From Colletotrichum lupini (Eukaryota; Ascomycota; Sordariomycetes; Glomerellales; Glomerellaceae): DNA of 64,000 nucleotides. The notes under the pieces were generated by a model, which searched no databases, was not told the DNA's origin, and saw only the letters and a program-made list of their open reading frames with translations. The number at the start of each line of letters is the position of its first letter. Positions within the stretch are counted from its first letter, which is position 1. The position numbers and the translations under genes were made by a program. The stretch covers positions 4,092,001 to 4,156,000 of the forward strand of contig NC_064678.1 in NCBI RefSeq assembly GCF_023278565.1, in the 5' to 3' direction. Shown piece by piece: positions 45,220-56,301 of the stretch.

Positions 45220-45996
45220 ATGAGACAGACAACCATCGTCGCTGGCCTCGCAGCCATGCTTCCCTCTACCGCCCAAGCTTGGTCTATCCCGGCCCTTCTC
45301 GACATCCGCCAGACCACCCGTCCCTACCAAGACGTTGTCTGCAAGCCTCAGACAGGTTCTGGTGCCCAGCTTCCCCCTTGCGTCCAGATTGAGAACATTG
45401 AGCTCGCCTGTCAACCCAATGGCACCAACCCTATCGACTACGAGGCACACGCTCAATGCATCTGCGGGGGTAGCTTCTTCGCCGAGAAGTTGGCTTGCGA
45501 GCGATGCCTCACCATTCACGGTCTTCGCAGCGAGCGAAACCTGGCTTTCTACAGTGGCGTCCTCTCATCTGCCTCCAATGCTCTCTGCACAGGTACTCCC
45601 ACTGCTGTTTTCGCCAGCATCTACTCCGGCATAGAGGCTGCTGCTACTCCCGTGACTACTGGAGCCACTGCCACAAGCGATCAAGCTCCCAGCAACACGG
45701 CCATTTCTCTCTACTATACGGCTAGCGGCCCCCAGGGACCTGGCACCATCACTGGTGCAGCCGCGAGTGCCACTGCTGCTGTAAACCGCACGACGACGAG
45801 CCCTTCTACTGCTGCGACTGGCTCCGCTTCGGGAGCAACTGGTACTTCATCTACCCGTGCTTCAACTGCCACCACCGGTACAGCTTCGGGTGCCGCGGCC
45901 ACAAGCACAACCGCTGGTAGTGGTGCGATGCCAACTTACGCTGCAGGTGGCCTCTTGATGGGTGCTGCTGGTATCGCAGTTCTCGCAGGACTGTAA
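45220..45996 (+). CDS. Secreted Cys-containing protein with Ser/Thr/Ala-rich tail, probably GPI-anchored
   Basis: A single exon encodes 258 aa. The start opens a signal peptide (MRQTTIVAGLAAMLPSTAQA); an in-frame upstream ATG at 45097 lacks this property. The mature N-terminal domain (about 20-130) has eight or so Cys in a regular pattern (VVCKPQ, PPCVQIENIELACQPNG, AQCICGGSFF, LACERCLTIHG, NALCTGT). This resembles a conserved fungal extracellular domain of unknown function rather than CFEM, whose spacing differs. Residues about 150-235 are a low-complexity Thr/Ser/Ala/Gly stalk, likely O-glycosylated. The end (PTYAAGGLLMGAAGIAVLAGL) is a GPI-type signal. I infer cell-wall or plasma-membrane location and make no functional claim. 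Confidence 0.83.
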   Translation: MRQTTIVAGLAAMLPSTAQAWSIPALLDIRQTTRPYQDVVCKPQTGSGAQLPPCVQIENIELACQPNGTNPIDYEAHAQCICGGSFFAEKLACERCLTIHGLRSERNLAFYSGVLSSASNALCTGTPTAVFASIYSGIEAAATPVTTGATATSDQAPSNTAISLYYTASGPQGPGTITGAAASATAAVNRTTTSPSTAATGSASGATGTSSTRASTATTGTASGAAATSTTAGSGAMPTYAAGGLLMGAAGIAVLAGL

Positions 45997-46629
45997 GAGA
46001 TTCTTGGAGACGCAGTTTGGCCGTCGTCGCGTGAGAGAAAGCCGGGGTTGAAGAGATGTCTGGTGGTGGAAGTAATGATAACGTCGGGCACTGTTCACGA
46101 TTCAAGTATTAATGAGCATTGAATGGATGCATTTTTCCCTTTCTCTTTGGCTGAGCCGTGACTGTGATAAGTGACATAATGCAAGACTTTTATCAGAGTT
46201 TATCAAATGCAGCTGGCTTCTGACCCTTGACAATGGGGTTGTGACAGTGATGACGCCTTGGACGAGGATGTCACCTGGACGGCGAGGCACGATCGATTGT
46301 GTCTTTTAGAGCAATTGCCTTGCATTCAATTTCTAATGAATCCTTCCAAAATCTTTCGTCCGAGCTAACCTAGTAGCTGCGTATACTTGGTTAACGACGG
46401 ACGTGGGTCAAAAAGAGGTCGAGTCGAGCCCGATGCCATCATAACCCTCCAGGTTCTCACGCCAACCCACCACACCCACAAACTCCCCACATCCCACTCG
46501 TCCATGCTAGTCTTGTTCCCTCCACCGCGCAGCATATAAGTTGGGTCCCAGACCCTTCATCCAAAGACCTAGGGGTATATCCCATCTTACATACATCTCA
46601 ACTCTGTTCGATACACCGTACGTCCGAAT
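45997..46629. other. Convergent 3' spacer
   Basis: This gap lies between two convergent genes. It is expected to hold both polyadenylation regions. No other feature is seen. Confidence 0.5.
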
Positions 46630-47260
46630 TTACTCGGGCATGTGCTTGAAGGGCTTTGCCAAGTTCTCCTGGCAGAAGGGCAGCTTGCCGACAGTCCAAA
46701 TCTCGGTGTCCTAGAGATAACGCATTAGTCGCGACATTCGCCTATGCCATCATCACGATTCAAAGCCACAGCAATGGAGAAAATGTCTTCGATCGGTGTT
46801 GCGTTCATGGCTCGACTTACCGGCTTCAGGTTCTTCTTGATCTCGGTATCGAGGGTACCAGCCTTGAGAGCGATGATCTCTGGGGCCGCATCGGGGTCGT
46901 GAGCAATTGGCGAGCCACACTCGGAGCAGAAGATGCGGTGAACATCCTTGCCTGATGAGCCCTTGCCCGCCCAGCTCTTTGTAGGGCCGTTGATGGTAAG
47001 CTTATCCTTGGGAACAACAGCGACAAGGGCTAATCCAGGGTCAGCAACCAAGACACGCCCAGGTCACAAGTCGAAAGATCGAGCAATCCGATTCTATGCT
47101 ACGGCAAATCTATGTGGGAAAGCAGCAGAAAACACGTACAGTATGTCGAGCCACTCTGGCGCTGGCAATCGTCGCAGTGATCGTAGCCGGTAATGAGAGG
47201 GGCGTCGACGTCCACCTTGTAGGTGACGGCCTTGCAGAGGCAGTGTCCGGTAAGAGGCAT
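46630..47260 (-). CDS. GFA/CENP-V-type zinc protein (Mss4-like fold)
   Basis: Exons 47260-47140, 47029-46821 and 46710-46630 give 136 aa, with both introns 110 nt long. The zinc-binding Cys pairs of the glutathione-dependent formaldehyde-activating family are present in order: CLC (7, 9), HCDDC (29, 32) and FCSEC (75, 78), with GSPIAHDP after the last pair. The C-terminal block DTEIWTVGKLPFC, then ENLAKPFKHMPE, is also typical of fungal members. Despite the family name, most homologues are not shown to act on formaldehyde, so a zinc-dependent carbon-sulfur lyase or binding role is only possible. The start ATG is placed just before TGHCLCKAVTY, as is usual for these short proteins. Confidence 0.9.
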
Positions 47261-49891
47261 GTTGAATATGCGAAGCAAAGTCGGAGAGGTACGTTGAAAA
47301 TGGGTTGGAATCCTTCGAGAACAACAACTGATTTGGAGTCGTTGAAAGACAGTGCAGTGCAGCAAAACTTCCAAGCGGACAAACACCAGACGGGAGCAAG
47401 CCCTTTTTGTTTCTGTCGATGGAGGGGGCGGGGTATCTGGTGGCGCATCAAGTTTTAGCTGGCGACCTCCGAACACCACTTGAGGCGCTTACATATTTCC
47501 GACGACGTCACTTACCCTATTGAGGTACCGATCCTGGATCCAGACCGGATGAGCGGGGAGAAGTGTCCGAACCGTGGGATGGGAGTTTCCGATGGTGAAT
47601 TGGCTGCGACCACGACTCAAGCTACGGTTTTGTGACGTTGAGGGGAGACTTTCCGAAGATTGGCGTTTGTGCGTTGATCTTTGGCAGGAAGACTCGATCA
47701 CATTATTCGCGAGGGAAAATAACTTCTTTTTATACATCCGACGAGTCCTCCATAACGAAAAGCTTCGAGAGACCACACCCTTTCGTGGCGGTAGGCTTAG
47801 GCTCCTTCGGAGCCGGGACATCGAGCACAACCCAACCCTGGAAACGAGACGTTGGGTGCTTGGACAGCTTTGGGAAGCAGTGAGGAGAAGGGATCCACCA
47901 ATTCGAGAAACGTTTCTGTCAGCGCTGCAGGCCACGGCGATCCTGAGTTCCTTGGCGTTTCTGTTCGACCTGTGGCCAGCTCATCCTTGTTGCACTGTAT
48001 ATCAGCAAGAGTCTGGATGACATCCATGCTCTCGAACTCGCTACATACACGACCAAGTACAGCACAGCACGGTACAACGCGAGACAGTACCGAGTCTGGT
48101 CAGAATATGTTCACGGCGAGCGGTTTTCGACCAATCTGTGGCATGACATGACAATGCTAGTCAGGCGAGCATTGGATGTTGATGTCTCGAACTCGAACAG
48201 CTCGACCCCGCGGAGGGGCCCGGAAGGGGGGGCTCATAGCAGGTGAGGATCAAACCGATGCTCGGTTTTGCGCCAGCCACGGACGGGCGTTCGGGTCCCT
48301 TGGAGAAAAGATCCTTTCATCATCGCAATTTGTCATTAGAGCCCCTTCTCCATGGCAAAAGGTACGTCTTTGAGATATCCTCGTTTGATCGAAGCTGCGG
48401 TTTGCTGACAAGATGGGATCAGAGCTTCGAGAAACACTGTACGGTCTTCTCGAACGCAGCCCCCCCAGCCGCCCACCCTGGATCGGACGATTTGGAATTT
48501 TCGATGCGGGACCCGCGTTAGTGCTGCTGCAGCTCGCCGGCACCTTAGCACGACACACCAGATACCTAATCCTCTGCGGCACCTCGAAGACTCAAGGAGT
48601 CGAAAGTTCTGTCAGTATGAAGTGTCAAGCGTTTGCGCATCGACCCCACTGCCGGGTTGGCATAGGTGCATACTGTATACCTAGGATGCCCACCTATCGG
48701 CCCCGTGCCCGAGCGGTTCAACAAGCATTCTTTTGCAAATCATTGCGAATCGAGTAATGGCAACCACCAAATCCAGCGCGAGGCGCCTGTGGGCAACCTA
48801 TGTTTGGAGAGGTGTGACGTGACCCCGGCCCTCCACTGAGTCCACTCTCAAAGACTTTCCCCTCCACACCAGCTTCCCCCCGGCCCCTCGGAAATCGGGG
48901 ATCCAAACATGGGCGGGGAAATGTGCGCCACCTCACACACAGCGTTCTGAATTACAGCTAGGTAAGTATTCCAGATGCCATTGACAAAACGTTGAATCAA
49001 CGATTGAAACATGAGATGATCTTCTGACAGATTCTTGTTTTCTTCTCTTCCACAAACGCTGCACAATCTACACATTAGATGACATGCTGAGTAAGGGTAC
49101 GAACGTATGCCGCGTGCTCAGTTCGAGTATACCGTTCCCTTGCTTGGACCATGCAAGCTAACAGACATGAGGTAAGGGAACCCCTCTTCCAGGTAAGGTA
49201 CCGCATGCAAAGAAATGCAATTCGGCGTCCACTGCCCGCCCGCCCCAACATGGACTAATCAGACTACCTGCCAAATATGCTTTTTTGGTTGGGGAGAACC
49301 ACGGGAAAGAGAGACGAGTATTTCAAATACCCAGCTGTAACCATTGGAAAGATCCACAGCTTGGGGGATCTGCTTACCAGCATCCATGACAGCGCAGCTC
49401 GGTGTGTGGATGTGTGATGTCCTTGTGCGTTTGCTGCTCATGATACGCCGGACTGCGGCAAGTAAATGATGAAATGTAGGTGAGCTATCAACTTATCTCC
49501 TCGGGCTTATCTGAGACGAACAAAAGAGATCTCCCCCAATGACAGTGAGCCACGGAAGACAGCTCGTCGCATATGCGGAACGGGGGGAAACCCAGCCGGG
49601 CGATGCAGGTTAGGAGCAGCTAGCTACCTAGGTAGCTGCCTTGTTTGATCATCGAAGACATATATTGAAGGCTGAGATGGACTGGTCCAGCCAGAGGGGC
49701 ATCGTCATCTACCTGGAGCAAGGTTAGAGAGTTGTCTCTCCTGCTTGTTACATCTTAGCTCTTCTCTCCTTCTCTATGATTTTCTAATAGGCGCGGCTGA
49801 TTGCGCGTTGTCTCTAGTAGGTAGCAACACAAAACGTGAGCCACATGCATGGCGCTTACTGAGTACTACGGTACTCGTATCAAAGTATCTC
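47261..49891. other. Spacer with an unresolved coding-like stretch
   Basis: Besides the GFA promoter, a coding-like minus-strand segment at 47730-48027 is listed separately. A tRNA-like A box occurs at about 48708-48720 without a B box. From 48.3 to 49.9 kb I see no gene. AGCTACCTAGGTAGCT-type words occur near 49620. Confidence 0.45.
47730..48027 (-). pseudogene. Coding-like stretch, small gene or gene remnant with unresolved frame
   Basis: Reading the minus strand, an ATG at 48027 begins MDVIQTLADIQCNKDELATG. Downstream of a plausible acceptor (GCTGACAG, exon side 47915), a 61-codon frame runs to a TAA at 47730 with typical fungal codon use (fragments FPKLSKHPTSRFQGWVVLDV and PAPKEPKPTATKGCGLSKLF). 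The two parts are in different frames, and I could not find a donor-acceptor pair that joins them without a frame error. Either an exon boundary is missed, or the gene carries a frameshift. A long plus-strand frame overlaps (47574-48020) and is less coding-like. No family is recognised. Confidence 0.3.
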
Positions 49892-52003
49892 TCATAACCT
49901 CATGAGCGGAGCGACGGTAGACGACAAGACCCAAGCGACGCTCGCGCGCAGGATCAAGTGCTGCAAATCTAGGAGCTCCACGCTCCCCAGCGCAAGTCGG
50001 TCGGCGAGAAATGATCGTAGCACGAGCGACCTGTACACACTCCGCGTCTGCCTGTCCGTCTGTCCGAGGACGAAGCCGTCCATGGAGGAAATGCGGAAGT
50101 CGCGAATATCGACTTTTTGTACGCCGGCGCCGGCGCCGCCGTCCTTGGCTTCCGGAGACTTCGTGGCCGAGGTCAGTGGCCGCTCGATGCGGTCCGGCCT
50201 CTGCCGCAGGGCGCGTATGGCTCTGAAACAGACGTAGTCTAGAATGTTTGTCGTCTTTAGTGGCGGCGCGGGTTTTTTAAGAATGAGCTTCGGTAGGACC
50301 TCTGGCTGCGAGATCCAGAGCGTACCGTTGTCCTGGAACTCGCAGCAGATGGCCTCGAGGTCGTGTGCGTAGCGCACGAAGCGGGTGTAGAAGACGGGGG
50401 TGAGGACTTTGAGGTCGAGGTGCTCTGCACGTTTCGGGTTCTTTTGGGCGGCGGGCGAGAGCGTCGTCTCTGTGAGGCCTCTTCCTCCTCCTGCTCCTCC
50501 GGTGGTAGTGATTCCCGCGGGAATGTACGTGAGGGCGATGGCGGCCGTGGACTGCGCGACCAGGTGACGGAGGTAAGACCGGAAAACGGGCTCAAGCCGG
50601 CTCTCCGTCGCGTCGGCTTTCCGTCCGATGCTCTCTTTCAGGGGTTCCGGGCGGAACCAGACGTGCAGCCCCTTGCGGAGAGAGAGGACGGCGGCTTCTT
50701 TGACGATGCGGGGGAAGGTAACGAAGCCTACCCACCACCAGCGGGCGAGGAAGACGATTTTCTGGAAAGGGGTCATGGTGGCTGGGTCGATGGCCGGGGC
50801 GGAGTTGAAGAGACGGGCGACGATTTTGGGGTGGTGTTTTGAGGAGGAGAGGGTTATTGTACTGTCGAGGGTGTATTTGTAGTCGGCTCCTGCCGTACCG
50901 GCGCCGGACGGTGGTGGTGGTGGGAAGAAGTCTGTCGCGGAGAGGGCGTAGGATCCCTTGCGGGAGTTGAAGGGGGAGACGTGGAAGTCCTTTGGCCAGG
51001 TTTTTGTCATCCTGATCTGCTGCGTCTTTTGGGCAGCGGATTCCGCATCTGCGTCTTGTGAGGCCGACTCTGCTGCGATGCCGTCTTGTAGTCCATTACT
51101 ACCGTCGTCGAGACGCTGTTCTGACGGGAAGGCGTCCGTGGTGAGAAAGTACATCCTCCGCTCATCAAAGGTGTTGTTCACTTCGAGCACCATGGCCGTC
51201 AGCTCCTTGTCCCTGGAGTAGAGGTACCAAAAGGACACCGGGTTGAAGTGGTATCCCAGGAACCGGGCTGCGGTGACGAGGTATGCGTTGGGATACTGCG
51301 CTGGATCCGCGCCCTGTCGTGACTTATGTGAGTCTTGTGTTCATTCTCATGTAGCACGTTTTGCTCAAGTGAGATTCTGGATAAAACCTGGCTGAGCGGA
51401 AGGACGCCTTACCTGAGAAGTGAGATACGCATCAAGCTTCCCCCTCAACCCAAGGTGCCCGTTCCCGCGCTCGAGATAGTCCGCCGGATCCACGTGAAAC
51501 CACGCCCGTCCCGCCGTCCGCGGCGCCAGCGAGAACCACGATAACCAGCCTGCCTCGTCGACGTCGCACGAGACCATGCCGCCGTAGTTGCCCTTCCACC
51601 CGACGGGGATGCCGACGACAAGGTACGAGTACACAAAGGCGTGTTTCTCGGGAAACGTCCGCCTGTGTGTCGTTGTACAAGGGATCAAGAGCGGTTTCGC
51701 CGGCGTCGTCTTCCACTTTCTCGTTTCCGTTTCTGACGCGGTGGGAGCATCGAGGCCTAGGAGGAAGCGGCATATCTGTAAGAGAACGAAACCTAGGAGG
51801 AAGCCCGGGAGGAGGAGGAGCTGGTTGCGTAGGAGGTGCGGGTCTACGTAGGGTGTGATTAGGTCTGCGAGGAGGCGCTTGTTGCGATAGGATGTGAAGA
51901 CGAGGAGGAGGGCTGTGTCGAGGTAGGTTCCGAGGAGGGAGTAGTAGGTGAAGCCTGCCAGGAGGGTTAAGGGCTGGAGGCCCGGTGCGGCGGCGGCAGT
52001 CAT
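49892..52003 (-). CDS. DUF1365-family membrane-anchored protein
   Basis: Exons 52003-51413 and 51313-49892 join across a 99-nt intron to encode 670 aa. The N-terminal 100 residues hold two hydrophobic helices (FTYYSLLGTYLDTALLLVF and LLLLPGFLLGFVLLQICRFL), suggesting membrane anchoring. The DUF1365 core follows: the short tract HAFVYSYLVVGIPVGW, SWFSLAPRTAGRAWFHVDP, and, across the intron, YLVTAARFLGYHFNPVSFWY with EVNNTFDERRMYFL. The Phe-Asn-Pro-Val-Ser-Phe-Trp block is the family hallmark. Bacterial DUF1365 genes sit beside cyclopropane-fatty-acid synthase and fatty-acid genes, so a lipid-related role is often suggested but unproven. The C-terminal 250 residues are fungal-specific and include a patch of Pro/Lys. 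Confidence 0.85.
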
Positions 52004-53446
52004 GGTGTATGGTAAGGTATGCTTCGTGATTTTTCCGGGCCGGGCCGTGGAGGTGTTTGGGGGGTCCCCGGGGCCGAGGCCGGTTGCTCACCACGTGTAG
52101 AGATCGGCGTCGTTGCAAGGATGCCGGCGGCCGTGTTCGGGGGAATCAGTGCCCGGCAGTGTTATGAAGATGAAGTGCTGTATATTATTTTCATCATGAA
52201 GAGATGGTGTTGTTTGCGATGTTTGTGTTTTCTAAAAATCGTCTTTCTTCCAGTCAAGGATCACGAAAGCTTGGCTATGGCGGTTGCCAGATCGGGTCTT
52301 TCGGTGGAGGACGGGGCGGGTTGTGGGCCGATGAGCATGTTCGATGAGATCAAGACTCTTGGTGAACCCACCTCAACGTGAGGACCTCGTTCCATGAGTG
52401 AGCTTAGTCATCAGCATCGAACCAGCTGCAACCAGGTGAAACAGTCATGGCCGACACTTCGTCGGCCAGGTAAGTCGACCAGGACGGCTCTCCAAGATAC
52501 AGACATGTCGTATGCATGGCCACCATTGATCCGTAGAAGCCATTGCCCGGAATACAGTTCGCTTGATCATGATCAAGGCAAGCAGGTTGCCATATTCAGA
52601 ACACAACAAAGGCAGCTGCTGCCATATGGCCAGGGTCAGGTTGCACAGCCGACAAGGGAACCTGGGCGGAATCAACGACTTACTTCCGTCAAATGCGATG
52701 AGTGACAATGGAATGAATAATATCCCGTACCTAAGGTATTCCCTGGAGGCCGCTCTTCCGAATTCCAACGGGCTGACCTGATTATGGAAGACGATGAAAA
52801 AAATACCTCGAGGGCCTCGAATCCGATGTGTGGCGCAGTCAGGCAAAAATAGAGACCGGCCGGGGCAGCCACCGGGAGAAGATGCGGTAAGGCTCCCATA
52901 CCTGAACGCAGAGCGCTCTCGTCAGCTGGGGGACAGCTTTCAGCGATAGGAGGGGGAGGCTCTTCAGGTCGGTCACCCCGCCATTTGCAGCTCAGTCTGA
53001 CAGTCGGATCTCTGCTCTGCTGCGGCGGCGGCGTTAGGCACATGCAGGGATATCCGCCCTTCTTACCTCCGCCGGTTGACTCAGTTCGCTCAGTCCCTCC
53101 CCGTCGACTCCCCTCCCCCCACCGGTTTTTTGCCATCTATGCCAGTCCATCGACTTCCATACCTGTCATTTGCCGACCAGCCCACGCACCAGCCACAAAG
53201 ACATTCAGGGCCCCCCCTCTGTCTCTTTGAACAGCCGCCTCCCAAAAACTGACGCAACGAAACCCTCTTTTATCTAACCTTCCTTCCCCCCTCCACCGAC
53301 AAACCAACAACACAAACCTCACGAGACCACCACATCACCAACCCCCGACGAACAGCGAAAAGAAGAGAAACATCTCCTTTCGCACCAATCGAATCACCCC
53401 TTTCTTGAACACACAACTCTTCACACACCGAACCGAACCGCCCACA
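52004..53446. other. Spacer between DUF1365 gene and MBF1
   Basis: Divergent promoters of the two flanking genes. The 250 bases before MBF1 are C/A-rich leader. The open frames in the middle lack coding character. Confidence 0.5.
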
Positions 53447-54149
53447 ATGGATGACTGGGACACCGCCACCAAGATCGGCTCCAAGGCCCGCGGCGGAGGC
53501 GTTCAGAGAGAGACCGTCATCAAGGGAAAGAGCGCCCTCAACGCCGCTCAGCGCAGCGGTTCCGTCATTGGAACGGAGAAGAAGTATGCCGCTGGCAATG
53601 CTGTATGTTTTTTTTCCTCCTGGACAATCCCTCTCCTGCGCGATAGACGGCATCCTTCGAAATTCACGCTTGACATCATGAGCCCTTGCCCAACCTCACC
53701 CCTCCATTCTCCACAATTCTCAATTGATGACGGGAGATGGAGAGGAAAGAGTGCAAACCACCCTTGAAGCCCAATCTCCCAGCGAAACCCTTAAAGTCTG
53801 CAAAATTCCCATAGCAAAGGTTGCTAATTCTCATTTCCAACAGGCCACCAAGCCCGGCGTCGAAGGCCAGCGCCTCACAAAGGTCGACCGCTCCGACGAC
53901 ATCATCAAGCCCAACACGGTCGGCAAGGAGGTCGGCGACGCAATCTCCCAGACGCGCCAAAAGATGGAGCCCAAGATGACCCAAAAGGACCTCGCCACAA
54001 AGTGCAACACCACCCAGTCCATCGTCGCCGACTTTGAGCGCGGCAGCGCCACCCCCGACCAGAAGATCCTGTCGGCCATGGAGCGCGTCCTCAACGTCAA
54101 GCTGCGCGGCGCCAACATTGGCGAGCCGCGCTTCGCCAAGAAGAAATGA
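53447..54149 (+). CDS. MBF1: Multiprotein-bridging factor 1, transcriptional coactivator
   Basis: Exons 53447-53602 and 53844-54149 join across a 241-nt intron to give 153 aa, the usual length. The N-terminal MBF1 domain begins [18 protein letters not shown] and contains ALNAAQRSG. The C-terminal helix-turn-helix is at about residues 88-140 ([40 protein letters not shown]), ending [18 protein letters not shown]1 links TATA-binding protein to bZIP activators such as Gcn4, and also protects against ribosomal frameshifting at collided ribosomes. The intron is about four times longer than most in this window; such long first introns are common in highly expressed fungal genes. The start context (CACAATGG) is good. 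Confidence 0.97.
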
Positions 54150-54726
54150 GCAACTTTTTTTTCCAGTAGTTTCTTCTTATTTGATTGATACCACTCAACT
54201 CGATCGGTGGAATCGTCACAGTCTCGGGGAGGGCACGGCACAGCACGAGAGAGAGAGAGAGCGCTCGTGGCTTTAACCTTGTTTGCGCTGGGAGTCTGGA
54301 TCCTTGGAAAGGCGAAAAATGGTCGTGTTGAACAACAAAATGACCTCGGCTTTGGGTTGCATAGCACGAAACAAGACTGAAGACTCAGAACAGTCTCGAG
54401 AGGCTGGCTCTTTATGAAGGTTACGGTTCCTAGACGTTTTACAGCACAATAGATGAGTTGGCGACTCCAAAGCTGACGATTACACTGAATCCATTATCTG
54501 CATCTCCTGCAGTCTCTAAATGTGTGACTGTTCACACCTTTATCGTGTCAAGTCTACATGTTTGCCCCCCTTCAAGTGAACCCAAGCGCCTGCAACTCCA
54601 TGTGAGTCTCATCCCTCTGTCTGTGGTATCTTCCAAACTCCGTATGCAGAAAACACGCTATGCTATGCATCAACCCAATCCCCTGAACACACTTCCACCG
54701 ATAACCTCCCCCTCAGATGAATTCAA
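54150..54726. other. Convergent 3' spacer
   Basis: Lies between the convergent MBF1 and CDT1 genes. A GA dinucleotide run occurs at about 54249-54262. Nothing else is supported. Confidence 0.5.
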
Positions 54727-56301
54727 CTATGCGAGAAGTCGGTTCACTCGCGCAGCGAGCTCCGCCTCGTACGGCTTGCGTCTCGTCTGGATGACGACAT
54801 GCTCCTTACCACCGACCGTGGCAACCTTCAACCATTCCGGTGCGACTTCCTTGGCAATCAGACGTACCGCATCGACACCTTCCTCCATGGACATGGGTAC
54901 ACGCAGGGAGTCCTTGAGCTTCTGCTGCAGAACAGCCATGGTGAAGGACACAACCATCTGTCCGGCCGCATTCGACGACGACACGAGCATGGAGAGGACG
55001 GCGGAGATGTCTCCCACCCGCTGCAGGGCGCGCTTTCTCGCCATCTCGGGGCCGGTAGGGAGCTGGATGTTGGCGTTGGCTTCCTCCTTGGCTCGGAGTC
55101 TGTCGAGGAGGGTCATCTTGGTGCCGTTGGGGTTGAGTGCCGGGAATTTCGATGCTTGGGTTTGCGTCTCTCTCTCCTGCTTCTTGAGGATGTCGTTCTT
55201 GATTCCAGTCAAGGCGCGTTGTCCCTTGGCGAACAGGGGGTTCTCCGACATGGTTGTGTGACGAACAGTAATATCGGACTTGGGCAGGTCGTTGAAGCTC
55301 AGGTTCTCGAAGCAGATATCGAGATCCGACATCTCATCCATGGCGCGCTGGGAGCACATGATGTGCAGGTTCTTCTCGAACTGTTGGCAGAGCTCATTCT
55401 CGTCGATGCGGCCAATGTTCTTGGTGAGATCCATCTCGAGGCAGAGCTTGCCACGGCCGTAGTCGGTGACGATAAAGGGCGAGCAGAGGGACTCATCCTC
55501 CTGGCCTGGTGTCTTTGTGTCTTGGATGGCAATGCATCTCCGAATGTCGTCCACTGTGACTCTCCTCTTTCCCCATGTGCGGGCTACGTGAGGTGCGATC
55601 GAGCTGATATCAAGCGGTGCGTTGTTGTTTTGGTGCACGAGCTGAAGAGAAACAGTCTTGAGGATGGCGCGTTGCAGGCCCAAGAGCTCCAGAAGCTCGG
55701 CAGGCAGCTGCTTCTTGACAACCTCCTCCTTGATCTCTGACTTTGTAGCATTGTGCGTCTTTGTTCGCTTGACCTTTTGGTTGGCTTTGCGCACTTCGGT
55801 CTTTGCTTGGGAGATGACGTCCGACTTGCGAGTCTTTCGGCGGCTGTCGGCGACTGGCGATGTGGTGCTCTTTCGTGTAGAAGCAGCAGTGGCGGTGGTT
55901 GCGGTTGTGGGGACAACCTCAAGCTTAATGGGGACAGGCTCGTCCTTCCCACTCTTGAAGACTCGCTGACGCTTCAGAGACTCGCATCCTGGGACGTCGC
56001 TTCTCGCATCTCTCAGTGAGACGTCCTCGTCGTTCGATCTTGCCTTGCGCTTCTTTGAGGGTGTTGCTGTAGGCTGAGGGGGGAGAGCTCTTTCCGGGCT
56101 GGACTCGAGCTTAATCTCTGGCTTAACTTCCGTCTTGGCGACGGGAAGAGAGGAGGGCAGTCCGATGAAGAAGACCTTCTTTGAAGCGTCGTCTACGGGA
56201 GCAGGGTGTGTCTTGGAGACTCGGCCGTACTTGCTGATGAGGTTGGTCGCTGGCGTGGTTGCAACAGGCTTGACCTGCCGACGGGAAGCTGCGCGAGCCA
56301 T
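54727..56301 (-). CDS. CDT1: DNA replication licensing factor Cdt1
   Basis: A single exon encodes 524 aa. The first 200 residues are disordered, Lys/Ser/Pro/Thr-rich and contain basic clusters suited to nuclear import (TPSKKRKARS, SLKRQRVFK). Residues about 205-320 form the winged-helix geminin-binding/Cdt1 domain (ELLELLGLQRAILKTVSLQL, APHVARTWGKRRVTVDDIRR, TDYGRGKLCLEMDLT). After a linker, KMTLLDRLRAKEEANANI marks the start of the C-terminal Mcm-binding winged helix. This continues through ARKRALQRVGDISAVLSMLV and ends with VVIQTRRKPYEAELAARV. Cdt1 loads the Mcm2-7 helicase at origins with ORC and Cdc6. The start MARAASRRQVKP resembles the short basic N-termini of orthologues. No introns are needed. 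Confidence 0.88.
   Translation of the reverse strand: MARAASRRQVKPVATTPATNLISKYGRVSKTHPAPVDDASKKVFFIGLPSSLPVAKTEVKPEIKLESSPERALPPQPTATPSKKRKARSNDEDVSLRDARSDVPGCESLKRQRVFKSGKDEPVPIKLEVVPTTATTATAASTRKSTTSPVADSRRKTRKSDVISQAKTEVRKANQKVKRTKTHNATKSEIKEEVVKKQLPAELLELLGLQRAILKTVSLQLVHQNNNAPLDISSIAPHVARTWGKRRVTVDDIRRCIAIQDTKTPGQEDESLCSPFIVTDYGRGKLCLEMDLTKNIGRIDENELCQQFEKNLHIMCSQRAMDEMSDLDICFENLSFNDLPKSDITVRHTTMSENPLFAKGQRALTGIKNDILKKQERETQTQASKFPALNPNGTKMTLLDRLRAKEEANANIQLPTGPEMARKRALQRVGDISAVLSMLVSSSNAAGQMVVSFTMAVLQQKLKDSLRVPMSMEEGVDAVRLIAKEVAPEWLKVATVGGKEHVVIQTRRKPYEAELAARVNRLLA

Noticed and set aside
47574..48020. A 148-codon plus-strand frame
   Set aside because: Codon usage is weaker than that of the minus-strand stretch it overlaps, and the product has no recognisable domain.
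48700..48775. tRNA-Ser/Leu-like sequence with a good A box (TGCCCGAGCGGTT)
   Set aside because: No B box or 3' acceptor pairing can be found downstream; probably a chance match or a remnant too short to support.
54799..55740. A 313-codon plus-strand frame opposite CDT1
   Set aside because: Leu/Glu/Gly-rich antisense translation with no domain; the minus strand matches Cdt1 along its length.
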